The translations under genes and the position numbers were made by a program. The notes under the pieces were generated by a model. It made no database searches, was not told the origin of the DNA, and saw only the letters and a program-made list of their open reading frames with translations. Shown one piece after another: positions 8,781 to 17,299 of a DNA stretch of 21,420 nucleotides (position 1 is the first letter of the stretch; each line of letters starts with the position of its first letter). The DNA is from Oehlia diaphana (lineage: Eukaryota; Glomeromycota; Glomeromycetes; Glomerales; Glomeraceae): contig QZLH01000349.1 of NCBI GenBank assembly GCA_003833135.1, positions 78,401 to 99,820 of the forward strand, in the 5' to 3' direction.

Positions 8781-10195
8781 CACCATCCTTAGTAAACAAT
8801 GATTAATTACATCTGAATGTGATATTGTACCATCTTGATTTATAACAAGTTCATTCTCAAATCCTCGTTTCAGATGATAGCGCAATTTCTCAAGTTAGTT
8901 TACAACATATTCTGGAGAAAGTTATTAATTCTTAGAAAATTTTATTAGGATATTTATTACAAATTTCTACATAAATAAAAAATTTTATAATAAAATTCTA
9001 AATTTATACCCTTGATTCCTGTTCTACATTTAATTTTACTAGATCAAATTAACGTATCAAATACTTCGTAGCAATAATCATTACATAACCCACCCAAATC
9101 TTCTCGATATACAAAATGACCACCTGCCAAGCGTGCCATAAAAGAAGTTCTCTTTATTCCATCAGGATAAGTTGCTTTAAATTTCTGCCAAAGGGCTTTT
9201 TTGTTGTCTTTCAAATACAGTAACGGCAGGTTGGTTTTTTAATCAATGCGATAAGAGCTCATAGTGACGTTATCTTTGTCTGAAAAAAAGCTTTCAAATT
9301 CTCTGTCTTTGATTTCAGAGATGTAATTTCAGGTTACAACTGGTTTAACTTTAGCGGGACATCCGGGACCATTTATGTGATTGTGTTTCTTTGCAGCATA
9401 AATCAAATCATTTGAAATCTAAGAAAAAATTTAGTTAATAAAAAGTTTGATTACAAAGTATTACAAAGAATTTTTTTAGACCCATCTTCAATTTTTCTTT
9501 TATCTCTTGACGCCCAAAATCATCAGCAATTATTGATAATATTCTTTGTTTCCCATCTAAGCCACATTTATTTATTCTAATATCATTATCGAAACAACTC
9601 CAAAATTGATCAACTTTATTTTGAAGTTTATAATTTTCTTTTTGATTTTCTTTTGGATCGTATGGCACGTAATTTAGAAGAGTTTTCTTATACAATAAAA
9701 ATATCAAGGCACTATCATTTGTTGAATCTTCTGCGCCTTGTCTGAAGTACCCAATGTTGCCACGAAAACCTTAATTCCATAAATTACAATTTGTAATGGA
9801 AAAAATAAAACCTCAGCTTGTAATTGTTCAATTATTGTTCCATTATCAAACCCTAAAACACTTGGTCCAGAAAAACGTGTTTTTGCCTCAAAAATTTTTT
9901 TGTAAGTTTCGTTTATTATTGCACTAGGAGTTGAGTAAATTAGGCTTTCCGCGTCTGATTCGCATATATACCTGGGTTTCCAATTATTATCTACCACTTG
10001 AATAATAAATTCTGTTTGGTTAAGTTCAAATTTTATTCTCATATTAACGCGTATTGGAATGGGTAGTTCTCGAGTTGTTTTTTTTGTTTTTATCCCGGTA
10101 AAAAACCACCAGTTAATAGCAAAAGGACCATAATGAAGCTTTTCGATGATATTACCAGGAGCTAAAAGTTGTCTTTTATGATTTTGGGTAGACAT

Positions 10196-10323
10196 TGGGA
10201 AACAGACTTGGAGATTTGACCGAAAAGCGTATTTTACTATTATTAATTAACACCACGAAATTATATTAAATTTTGGTCAGGTGGTCTGATTGATCAGCGG
10301 ATTGGCAATTAACGTATTTGCTT
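10196..10323. promoter_or_regulatory. 5' flank of the transposase-like relic
   Basis: This 128-bp spacer separates ATG 10195 from the next relic on the same strand. It would include the former promoter. No TATA element can be singled out in such AT-rich sequence. Confidence 0.25.
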
Positions 10324-10622
10324 TTAATTAGCAAATATACTTGATATTGCTTTTGTAAGTCCTTCGTCTATTGTAAGTGGCGGAATAATAATAAGTTCGT
10401 TTCTTAACTTTTTTTTCTCAATTTTAACGCTCCAATTCTCTTTCTCAGACTCAAAGAAAAATTGCCGTCTGTCTTTTCATCATGTCAGCTTATTTTTAAC
10501 AAAAAATCATTTTCATTCCGGAAGTGATCAATAAAAATTGCATCACTATGGTGTATTGATTTTTGAACTGACCTGACGCCGCACAAGGCTGTGGAAATTT
10601 CAATCAAGAATTCGTAGTTCAG
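10324..10622 (-). pseudogene. Coding relic of an unrecognised protein, one frameshift
   Basis: From about 10622 the minus strand reads NYEFLIEISTALCGVRSVQK, then SIHHSDAIFIDHFRNENDFL, up to a TGA near 10492. The following 140 bp are open in another frame: RQFFFESEKENWSVKIEKKK, then LRNELIIIPPLTIDEGLTKA and ISSIFAN, ending at TAA 10324-10326. Both halves have balanced, protein-like composition. Their simple succession suggests one carboxyl-terminal region broken by a single indel near 10480. An upstream in-frame TAA lies close to 10628, so the remaining exons are missing or further decayed. I do not recognise the family. It lies directly 5' of the transposase-like relic on the same strand and could be part of the same mobile unit. 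Confidence 0.4.
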
Positions 10623-10984
10623 TTTTTAAGTAAGTCGATTATAGGATATTGACAATTATGACAAATGCTAACATAATTTTATTATAATTATTTCATTGGG
10701 ATCTTAGCATTACCGTCCAAAGGCAAAAAACTGTTTCAAGTATTCCTCAAAGCGATTTCCACATAATATGCTTATATATCCAAAGTTGCTAGTATTAGAT
10801 TATCTGACAAATCAATAAGTATTCGATGTTTAATACTTTTTTATTGAACATAACAAGAAAAAAATATGTTCTTTAATCAAAAACCATCCTGTATATGCAT
10901 CCTGTATATTCTAAATAGAGGAGAAGGTTAATTCGTCAAGGGTTTGGCTTTGCCGCCTAGTTACATTTTTTTACCTTGTATAAT
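10623..10984. other. AT-rich spacer between relics
   Basis: No coding frame. The phrase CATCCTGTATAT is directly repeated at 10888 and 10900. Confidence 0.35.
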
Positions 10985-12251
10985 TAATTAAAAAAGGATG
11001 GTCTGGAACTTAAGACTTGTATTCCTAGCTGCATTCTTTTAACAATGGACTCGTCCGATATAAAGTTGACTCGAAAGTCAGCAGGTATTGGAATGTTGTA
11101 GTTGCTAAATAGGATAATAGGATTGAACTTCTGTAAGTCTAAAAAATTTAATGTTAATAAATTTAATAAATGCATAATTACTGATCGTACGTACCTTACA
11201 AATTAATCAAGAGCCTTTAAATAATCACCTGTACTTTTAAAATTCAGTGGAATAAAGTCAATAAGTTTGGTTGAATCAAAAATTCTGATATGCTATCAGC
11301 ATCACATGAATGGATTGTCAAGATTCTATTAACTTCTACTTCATTTAATGTTGAAATGCTGCCGGGTAATTGATTCCAAGTGCTCTTTCTTAATTATAGC
11401 TTACATTAAAAGTTTTCATAAAATTATTTTCCAATGCTTCTTTTAACATGTAAGCTTCAACACCATTGGAATTATGAACGTCATGATTGTTATTTGAAAA
11501 AAATGGAATTGATGCGAATTCTGATGTATTAATTAAAAGAGTAGCCATATGTGTGATTCATGATAATACATATTAAAGTAGCATTTTGGTTGGTAAATCG
11601 CGATAATCATCTATGTTTAAGATGAAAAATTGCTAAATAAAGTCAATCAATAATAATTTTGTATTATGTTCAAAAATTATTCTTATATTACCAGTTACGT
11701 AAAAATATTTGCGAACTGGTTCTTCTGATATGCATGTAACAATCACATAACAGCTAACATATTAATTCCAAGCTTATCCCAATAGCACTTTTTGCAGCAG
11801 TTATTTGTTTATTTCGAAGTGATGCAATACAATGTCAAATAAGCATTACTTTTTTTTACATTTTTTGCCGTTTGGACTAGTGGATAGAAATAATAAATCA
11901 AAAAACCAATTAGTTCAGGATCACGTATCTCTATAAATTTAACAGATTCATCAGGATAATAGGTTCTTGATGCTCGTGATGTTTATGATTACATAAAACA
12001 GTAGCAATCACGAAAGGTATCAAATACTATAATTAAAAAAATTCTTTTATTAATAAAAAATAATAATTATTGAAACAATACAGATAAATTAAATATTTGA
12101 TTTCAAACGAACTAATTATATTCTTCAAATCAGCTTCTAATTCATGTATTTTAGCCATTAGTTCCTCAATTTATTTTGCTTTATTAAGAAGCTAGTCATA
12201 TTCATCAGGTTCTAAGATGACTTAATTCTCGTGGTCAGTCACCTCCAGCAT
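10985..12251 (-). pseudogene. Multi-exon relic of an unrecognised protein with an N-terminal coiled coil
   Basis: From ATG 12251 the minus strand reads MLEVTDHEN*VILEPDEYD*LLNKAK*IEELMAKIHELEADLKN with TAA 12222, TAG 12192 and TAA 12171. The heptad-like part is a probable coiled coil. Further down come TYYPDESVKFIEIRDPELIG (about 11965), FLIYYFYPLVQTAKNVKKSN, SLRNKQITAAKSAIGISLEL (about 11826, shifted frame), CISEEPVRKYFYVTGNIRI (about 11733), MATLLINTSEFASIPFFSNN (11548, to TAA 11390), NQLPGSISTLNEVEVNRILT, and a last exon IPIPADFRVNFISDESIVKR ending at TAA near 10990. A GT..AG intron (about 11199 to 11139) fits before that exon. All pieces are collinear on one strand, so they belong to one gene of roughly 400 or more residues with many stops and shifts. 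I cannot name the family. It may be a transposon-borne or lineage-specific multicopy gene. Confidence 0.5.
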
Positions 12252-12257
12252 TATATG

Positions 12258-12690
12258 AAAAATCATTGTTCTCGACTAATCTTTATGTAATCATAAACTA
12301 CTAGCTCATTGTAATGTTTTTCTGCACATCACATCACCAATTTTAAGCTTAGAACTATGAAATATTAATTGGCTTTCTCAAGAGACCTATCTTTTAACCG
12401 TCTGAAGATTTCTTTATTGTCTTATAACTAACAAAAGCGTACATCGAAATTGAACAGTGTAAACACTAACTAAATCTACGACCTGTTTTCTATCTATAGC
12501 TATTCAAAATATAAAAACTTTTTTTAAAATTTTTACTAACGATCATTATTAGCCAATTATGTGCAGATTCTGACTCGAACATATCACGTTTTTGGAATGA
12601 ACAGCACTAATGTATGACGTATCGTATAATTACACACCAAGTACTTATTATAAACAAGCCTCGTTGAACTTCTCTTGGTAAAGAATTTCT
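12258..12690. other. Spacer with no gene seen
   Basis: AT-rich with stops in all frames and no repeat structure that I could support. Confidence 0.35.
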
Positions 12691-13300
12691 TTTGACAATT
12701 TTTTTTAATAAGCAAAATATTTTTGTGGTAAAGAATTTAATTGGGGGTTTATTTTTAATAGAGAATTTCGTTAAAAAATTTTTCTTTAATTGGGAGATAA
12801 ATAATTTCGCTGACCGTTTTCAAAAAGGTGTGTTCATATGCAAGTCACTGTATCGTTTGATTTCCCTAATTTTCCTAAAGATTCACTAAATTTCCAGGTA
12901 GATATAGTTACCATAACTCTACCAGAAAACAATGGCACATAATATATTTTCATTATGATGGTTATTATAAAGAGCAGATTTCGATACATAACTTTTGATC
13001 AAAATGATATGAACGTAAGTATTAATAAAATTATTTACATACTGTATATACTATAAATCTTTATATAGATTTATAACAAGTTTTTCAAACAGATAGCAAA
13101 ATATTATGTGGACTTTTTTCGTGTTATTCCGCAATAAACTAGTGATCTTCAAAGGGTAGGATGCTTGCTACTTCAAACTTCCATTTCCTGGACAATTTCA
13201 ACGAGATACAAGAATTTATATTTTAAATTTCATATAATTATTTATTTTAGGAAATCGGCTCCAACGTGGACGCCGATATTCCAGGTAAGTTTTGAAATTA
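12690..13300 (+). other. Exon-like patches without a complete gene
   Basis: A small frame, MQVTVSFDFPNFPKDSLNFQ then VDIVTITLPENNGT, runs from ATG 12838 to TAA 12940-12942. Past that stop the same frame reads FRYITFDQNDMN and meets a GTAAGT donor at 13015. KYYVDFFRVIPQ (about 13100-13140) is followed by a TAA. A 34-bp patch, 13251-13284, is bounded by TTTATTTTAG and GTAAGT like a clean exon. The pieces do not assemble into one frame. They could be a heavily decayed plus-strand gene or chance, and I see no known domain. Confidence 0.25.
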
Positions 13301-13309
13301 AAAGTTTCG

Positions 13310-13341
13310 AAAAAACGTTTTTAATATTAAAAACGTTTTTT
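13310..13341. repeat. Perfect 32-bp palindrome
   Basis: The sequence equals its own reverse complement over 32 bases: six A, CG, five T, then AATATT at the centre and the mirror image. It can extrude as a cruciform. The A6-CG-T5 arm resembles the AAAAAACGTTTT words in the array at 8423-8490. Confidence 0.8.
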
Positions 13342-13624
13342 TTTATTTTTATAAAGTTAAAAATTTAGTTGTGACATAATCGGTTTATAAGTTTGGTCAG
13401 AATTAATAAAATTTATGGAAGATAAATTTTTAAATCCGACCAAAAGTTATAGTTTTTGACAAAAATAATAGAAAAAATGTGATAACACTAATCAATGCAT
13501 AGTTTTTAAGATACAGCATATTTTATCAAAAAGGTGCATTTATTTTGTTACTTCCTAATTAATAAAATATATACTTTATTACTTTTTATTTGAAGAAAAT
13601 TTTATATAATTAGTTCAGGACTCA

Positions 13625-13833
13625 GAAATATATATAAAAGGGTCAGGTTTGAGTATGCGTATTTTGAGCTAAAAATATCATGATAATCTTTCCTTTTTTA
13701 GATAATTTTTGATAATGCCAGTCAGAATTTTATTTCCTATTATAGTAAACGACTAACATTAACATAATTCCGGCCCTGAAAAAATGCGTACAGAAAAATT
13801 ATTTTCATCACCTGACCCCTATATATATATTTC
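13625..13833. mobile_element. 209-bp MITE-like element with 24-bp terminal inverted repeats
   Basis: The left arm (GAAATATATATA, four bases, GGTCAGGT; 13625-13648) and the complement of 13810-13833 match at 22 of 24 positions. A second, offset pair of complementary words (ATGCGTATTTT near 13654 and AAAAAATGCGTAC near 13780) lies just inside. No reading frame is present. The outer AT part could instead be chance flanking, in which case the element is 13640-13819 with ends GGGTCAGGT. Confidence 0.6.
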
Positions 13834-13842
13834 TAGTTCCAG

Positions 13843-14140
13843 TTATAAACCAATCCTTAGAAGACTGGCCCTACTAACAATTCTGGAATCAGTCCTTCCA
13901 ACCTTATGGCCATATGCCTGAACATTTTTACAGTGTTACTGAGGTAGTTCTGAATCATAATCATTATCAACTTATTAAAAAGTTCTCAGAATTGGCAGCT
14001 TTTTTAACTCCTTATGATAGAAAGATTATTCAATGATTGTTCAAGATCAAACTTTAATCATAACAGAAGTAGTGAGGCAAAAGTTCATGGTTAAAATCCA
14101 GCTACATTATGTTATAAATAGGTTAAAGTTTTACATTTTG
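13843..14140 (+). pseudogene. Coding relic of an unrecognised protein, two nonsense codons
   Basis: Plus-strand reading gives VINQSLEDWPY, TAA 13875-13877, then QFWNQSFQPYGHMPEHFYSV, TEVVLNHNHYQLIKKFSELA and AFLTPYDRKIIQ, and TGA 14034-14036. About 60 codons in one frame have typical globular composition rich in H, W, F, P and E. After the TGA another frame continues as QDQTLIITEVVRQKF. It begins only ten bases after the element at 13625-13833, so that element may have inserted into it or its intron. The family was not recognised. Confidence 0.4.
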
Positions 14141-14172
14141 ATAAATTAAAAAGTAGACGATTTCTATTTGTA

Positions 14173-14436
14173 CACTATGTGTTTGAACACAATTTCCAAA
14201 AAAAGTAAATTTTTATGCTGATCATTTAATGTTAAAATTTAACGAAAAAAAAAGAGCAAAAAAAGATTGTTAAATAACTCAAAAATAACATTTAAAACCA
14301 TCTATGACATACTAAGTAAACTTGCAGAACAGACCAAAATACACCTATTATACATTTCTTTTAAAAATTTATTTATTAGATTTTTTTTTACAAAATTTTT
14401 TTTAGAATCACGTGATATGTGTTTCAAACACTAGTG
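14173..14436. mobile_element. 264-bp TA-flanked MITE-like element
   Basis: Ends are CACTATGTGTTTGAACACA (left, from 14173) and CACTAGTGTTTGAAACACA (complement of the right end, 14436 inward). They are identical apart from two single-base indels. TA precedes and follows (14171-14172 and 14437-14438). The interior is AT-rich and non-coding. TA duplication with about 19-bp inverted repeats fits a non-autonomous Tc1/mariner-like element. The right end abuts a TCACGTGAT word. Confidence 0.75.
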
Positions 14437-15130
14437 TACATTAAGAAATTTTCTAAAAAGTAATATTTATAAATACGATTTTTTTGAAATTCTATTTTGT
14501 TGTTTTTCTTGCACTTTTCACTTTTATCAAATATTACTCAAAAAAATACTCTAACTTTGAAAGTTATCGTTATTAAGAAAAATCGCACATAGTACAACTT
14601 TATGAATTTGTGTTTGTTCGATAAAGGGATATTTTAAGTATCCGGGACGAGCGGTCATTTTTGTTCATGAACATTTACGCCGTCTACAAAGCGAAAAGAA
14701 AAATAAGTTGGCGAAATTTACTATGATCCCTCACGATCATCACTTTCGTGCGATCGCCAAGTGATTACCATTTACGAATAACGGAAATTACCATAATAAC
14801 GATAACATATCAATACAACCATTTTTTCTAATTTGAAAAGTTCAATAGAAGATTTACTCATAATTGTACTTAGAAGTACTTTTGCCCTCATTATTATTGT
14901 ATATTTTCCAGATTAAATGCAACAACATCTTTTTAATTCATTCACCGACTTTTCAAACTTATTTGATCATTATCCGAATTTGTGTAAAACAAAAGGATAT
15001 ATCAATATTTATTCAGAAAATTTCTCATTTTATGAATACGCAGTATTAAGGTATTGTATAGATTGTAAAGATTTTAAATAAATATTTTTATTTTCATAAA
15101 GATAAAATTATTTAAATCAAATAAAATTAG
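14437..15130. other. Spacer with a GC-richer hairpin patch
   Basis: No gene is supported. Around 14709-14762 there are complementary words TTGGCGA / TCGCCAA and CACGATC / GATCGTG-like repeats in a less AT-rich stretch (14640-14790), which may be a promoter or repeat end. At 15087-15092 the minus strand carries AATAAA, a probable poly(A) signal about 40 nt past the stop of the next gene. Confidence 0.4.
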
Positions 15131-15856
15131 TTATGCAGGTGGAGAATGTCCAATAATTTGTTTCTCTTCTATTTCTAAAAATAAAACAAAGTAAAATTTC
15201 AAAAAATAAAAAATAACAAACAGTAGTTACTATGAAATGATAAAATTACATAAACTATACCTTTATTCGTTCCTTCAATATTGTATTTTAAACCTGGGAG
15301 CAATTTTTCAATTTTTCCATGTCTTGTAAATTCAGAATTATTTTGAGGATCAGGACGATATTGAACTTTCTCTAGAAGCAATTTTTTAATTCTTTAAACA
15401 GCAAATAATTAACAAATAATTAATAATTTATACTGTACATACCTCCGACTTTATATTTATGATCCGCTTCAATACTGTATTTTAAACCTGGGAGTAATTT
15501 ATTAATTGTTCCATATCTTGGAGGTTCAGAATAATTTTGAGGATCAGGACGATATTGAACTCTGTCTAGAAACAATTTTTTAATTTTTTTAAACAGCAAA
15601 CAATTAATAATTTATACTGTACATACCTCCGACTTTATATTTATGATCCGCTTCAATACTGTATTTTAAACCTGGGAGTAATTTATTAATTGTTCCATAA
15701 CTTGGAGGTTCAGAATTATTTTGAGGATCAGGATTATTTTGAGGATCAGGACGATATTGAACTCTGTCTAGAAACAATTTTTTAATTTTTTTAAATAGCA
15801 AACAATTAATAATTTATACTGTACATACCTCCGACTTTATATGTATGATCTGCCAT
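15131..15856 (-). CDS. Intact five-exon gene for a 148-residue protein with three tandem YKVGD/VQYRP repeats
   Basis: Exons on the minus strand are 15856-15829, 15767-15627, 15565-15443, 15371-15261 and 15174-15131. They total 447 nt, equal to 148 codons plus TAA. All four introns (61, 61, 71 and 86 bp) are phase 1. They start GTATGT three times and GTATAG once, and end CTAG or TTAG. The protein starts MADHTYKVGD. Three copies follow of a ~40-residue unit: (D/E)(R/K)VQYRPDPQNN, SEPPxYGTINKLLPGLKYSIE, ADHKYKVG. It ends EIEEKQIIGHSPPA. The YKVGD.V.YRP opening, a GTI strand, a KY.IE strand and a closing K..I(I)G resemble the small Tudor/SH3-like barrel of the hypervirulence-associated TUDOR/DUF2945 type. 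That is inference at low confidence. No signal peptide or membrane segment is seen, so a soluble intracellular role is likely. The ATG follows a CT-rich leader with a repeated CCATTTTTCATTTT. A poly(A)-like signal lies at 15092-15087. There are no stops or frameshifts, unlike every neighbour. Confidence 0.85.
15443..15828 (-). repeat. Tandem duplication of an exon plus intron (184 bp, and 202 bp with an 18-bp insert)
   Basis: Intron 1 plus exon 2 (15828-15627) and intron 2 plus exon 3 (15626-15443) are copies. The introns differ at 1 of 61 bases. The exons differ at 2 of 123 bases plus an in-frame 18-bp tandem duplication in exon 2 (PDPQNN repeated). A third, more diverged copy is intron 3 plus exon 4. 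Confidence 0.9.
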
Positions 15857-16724
15857 TTTCTTTTAAAATGAAAAATGGAAAATGAAAAATGGAAGAGAGT
15901 TTGGAAAATTTTTTATTAAATTTTATTATTTTAAAGAGATACACACAAGCTAATATCACATGTCATTTTCAATCGGCGGATATGATCGAAAATAAATAAT
16001 AAATCGACGATTAACTTGCAACAATGAACCTTTAAATAGTTAGTGCGTTTTAATAAAGTTTTGAACTACAGGGCTCCGACCACTTGTTACAGTAAAAGAC
16101 ATTTCGCAACTGTTTTTTTATTGATTGTTAACCGATCGGTAAATCGGTTTGGTAAATCAATCAGGAATAATGAAGTATTATATCGGAAATGCTTATTTGA
16201 GTAAGACATATTGCGACAGGAAACAATTATCCTGTTCCGGCCACCTAGGGATTACATAGTGCATGGACGTGTCTACGAAGTAATTAATGTAATTCTATCT
16301 CTGGGGAAGAACATTTAAATCAAATGTGTTAAGTTCATCGAGCCATGCATGAATTGCTAAACAAAACATAATGCTGTACAATTATTAATATTAGAATGTA
16401 TTAAAGTCCATTGTATGTGTATATAAACTCAATTATCTAAATTACGTTCAAACGAATAAAATCACCTTTACCATTAACGTTTTTGTGCTTATTGTTTTTT
16501 AAACAAATTAATTTTGATGACGAATATTTCATTGTGAATATATTATTCTTTATTTCTATATAAGCATGACATGAATAAGCTAACAACATTTTTTGTCTTG
16601 TTTAATTTTTCTGAAATTTTGGAATCATTACGTATAAGATCAATGTCAAACTTTTACGTTCAACGATTGAAAAAAAAGAACAAATGAGCATTGATCTCCC
16701 ACAAATAATGCATTATGTGCAATA
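15857..16724. other. 5' flank of the intact gene and spacer
   Basis: On the minus strand, 15857-15905 is a CT-rich leader with two CCATTTTTCATTTT copies, preceded by an A/T tract that could serve as promoter. At 16131-16153 lies GTTAACCGATCGGTAAATCGG, with an ACCGATCGGT palindrome. The patch 16060-16290 is less AT-rich (CTCCGACCAC, TTCCGGCCACC) and may be a repeat end. No coding frame could be supported. Confidence 0.4.
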
Positions 16725-17040
16725 CTAAGAAATATCATATTTTTGATACCTGAGCTTACCACCAAGTAATCCTTTAAGGTAAATATTTCAACTCCAAAAC
16801 AAAACTTGATTTAAATCCCCTCCCATCATCACCAATAGCAAAAATATCTTGAAAACCATAACACCTCGACTTCCCTTATTTACATTTTTAACTAGTCGCA
16901 TTTCAGATATACGATATTCTGGTTGAATTAAAATTTCCACTGCTGTTTGTAATGCACTTTCATTAAAGTTATAAAATTCTCTTAATTATTACTTCTATAG
17001 TATGACCATTTGTTCGCTTTTTCGCAATTAGATCAGACAT
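16725..17040 (-). pseudogene. PD-(D/E)XK nuclease-like domain relic
   Basis: The minus strand reads MSDLIAKKRTNGHTIEVIIK from ATG 17040. It then shifts near 16980 to REFYNFNESALQTAVEILIQ and PEYRISEMRLVKNVNKG, shifts to YGFQDIFAIGDDGRGFK, then SSFVLELKY, and shifts again to YLKGLLGGKLRYQKYDIS, ending at TAG 16725-16727. The Asp of GFQDIF (codon 16846-16848) and the ELK 18 residues later (16786-16794) match the D..(D/E)xK catalytic signature of restriction-like nucleases. Similar domains occur in large fungal families next to AAA-ATPase-like or Crinkler-type proteins (family knowledge). At least three frameshifts and the lack of any further exon make this a fragment. The ELK-containing core supports the assignment moderately. 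Confidence 0.5.
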
Positions 17041-17287
17041 GATTCATCATATAAGAATAATCAAAAATTGGTTATTTCAGAGGATTGCACATAATAACAT
17101 GGTTTTCTTTATTTGATCTGCTGATAGAGAAGTATTTGGAAACTGTTATATTATCAATCATATTCTGTCATGATCATTCACATTCATAATCAGGTAAGAT
17201 GCATCATATTATATTATTCAAAAATCGGTTATTTTTTAACATTACTCATAATAACTTAGATTTTTATTTGATTTTCTGATAAAAGAG
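17041..17287. repeat. Two ~90-bp direct repeats, 158 bp apart
   Basis: Copy 1 (17041-17130: GATTCATCATAT, AATCAAAAATTGGTTATTT, CATAATAAC, TTTATTTGAT, CTGATA) recurs as copy 2 (17199-17287: GATGCATCATAT, TTCAAAAATCGGTTATTT, CATAATAAC, TTTATTTGAT, CTGATAAA). Divergence is roughly 20-25%. Copy 1 starts exactly at the ATG end of the nuclease-like relic, so copy 2 may mark a lost second copy of its upstream region. Confidence 0.6.
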
Positions 17288-17299
17288 TATAAGGTATGC

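Larger units (their letters stand above)
8067..8789. mobile_element. 723-bp TA-flanked non-autonomous element inserted in an exon
   Basis: Ends are AGGATGGTGCTACAA (8067-8081) and the complement of TTGTGGCACCATCCT (8775-8789), matching at 14 of 15 positions. TA flanks both sides (8065-8066 and 8790-8791). Removing the element plus one TA joins the host frame exactly: minus-strand VINHCL, then a CTA codon made across the junction, then AFRECIQEHKTHC. This proves insertion into a coding exon. TA target choice is typical of Tc1/mariner-like and some other DNA transposons. The element has no transposase of its own. Its interior holds a palindromic tandem array and a field of GCAATT/GCGGAATT words, and the frames seen across these are repeat artefacts. 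Confidence 0.85.
7002..10195 (-). pseudogene. Decayed multi-exon DDE-type transposase-like gene
   Basis: Proposed exons on the minus strand are 10195-9465, 9418-9040, 8911-8792 continuing at 8064-7444, and 7253-7002. Introns are 46, 128 and 190 bp, all GT..AG and phase-consistent. The start is ATG 10195 (MSTQNHKRQLL) and the end TAA 7002-7004. Visible motifs in order are ISNDLIYAAKKH; SFMARLAGGHF; a Cys/His cluster C-x3-H-x2-H-C-x2-C (about 8047-8015); VCDYKMRILP (D at ~7826); SDNGRHYHNSEL (D at 7584); and FLELGKAKTSVDSHHA (E at 7488). D-81-D-32-E spacing and the SDNG word fit an RNase H-fold DDE transposase; that assignment is inference. Lesions are 1-bp shifts near 9702, 7940 and 7605; stops TGA 9329, TAA 9239, TGA 9044, TAA 8895 and TGA 7531 (in place of Trp before NEWYN); and the insertion at 8067-8789. 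It cannot encode an active enzyme. Restored length would be about 700 residues. Confidence 0.7.

Noticed and set aside
8470..8885. Four overlapping frames on both strands
   Set aside because: They are translations of the GCAATT word field of the inserted element. Only the part of the minus frame above 8791 belongs to the host gene exon.
12692..12889. 65-codon plus-strand frame
   Set aside because: Composition is dominated by F, N, K and I as expected from AT-rich spacer, with repeated GGTAAAGAATTT words; a different frame there looks more protein-like.
14864..15049. 61-codon plus-strand frame
   Set aside because: It has only a low-complexity I/L/F/S composition, with no homologous motif or splice context.
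15199..15801. Two separate single-exon genes for the VQYRPDPQNN frames
   Set aside because: Both run into intron sequence at each end. The spliced five-exon model uses canonical sites, keeps phase and gives a complete protein.
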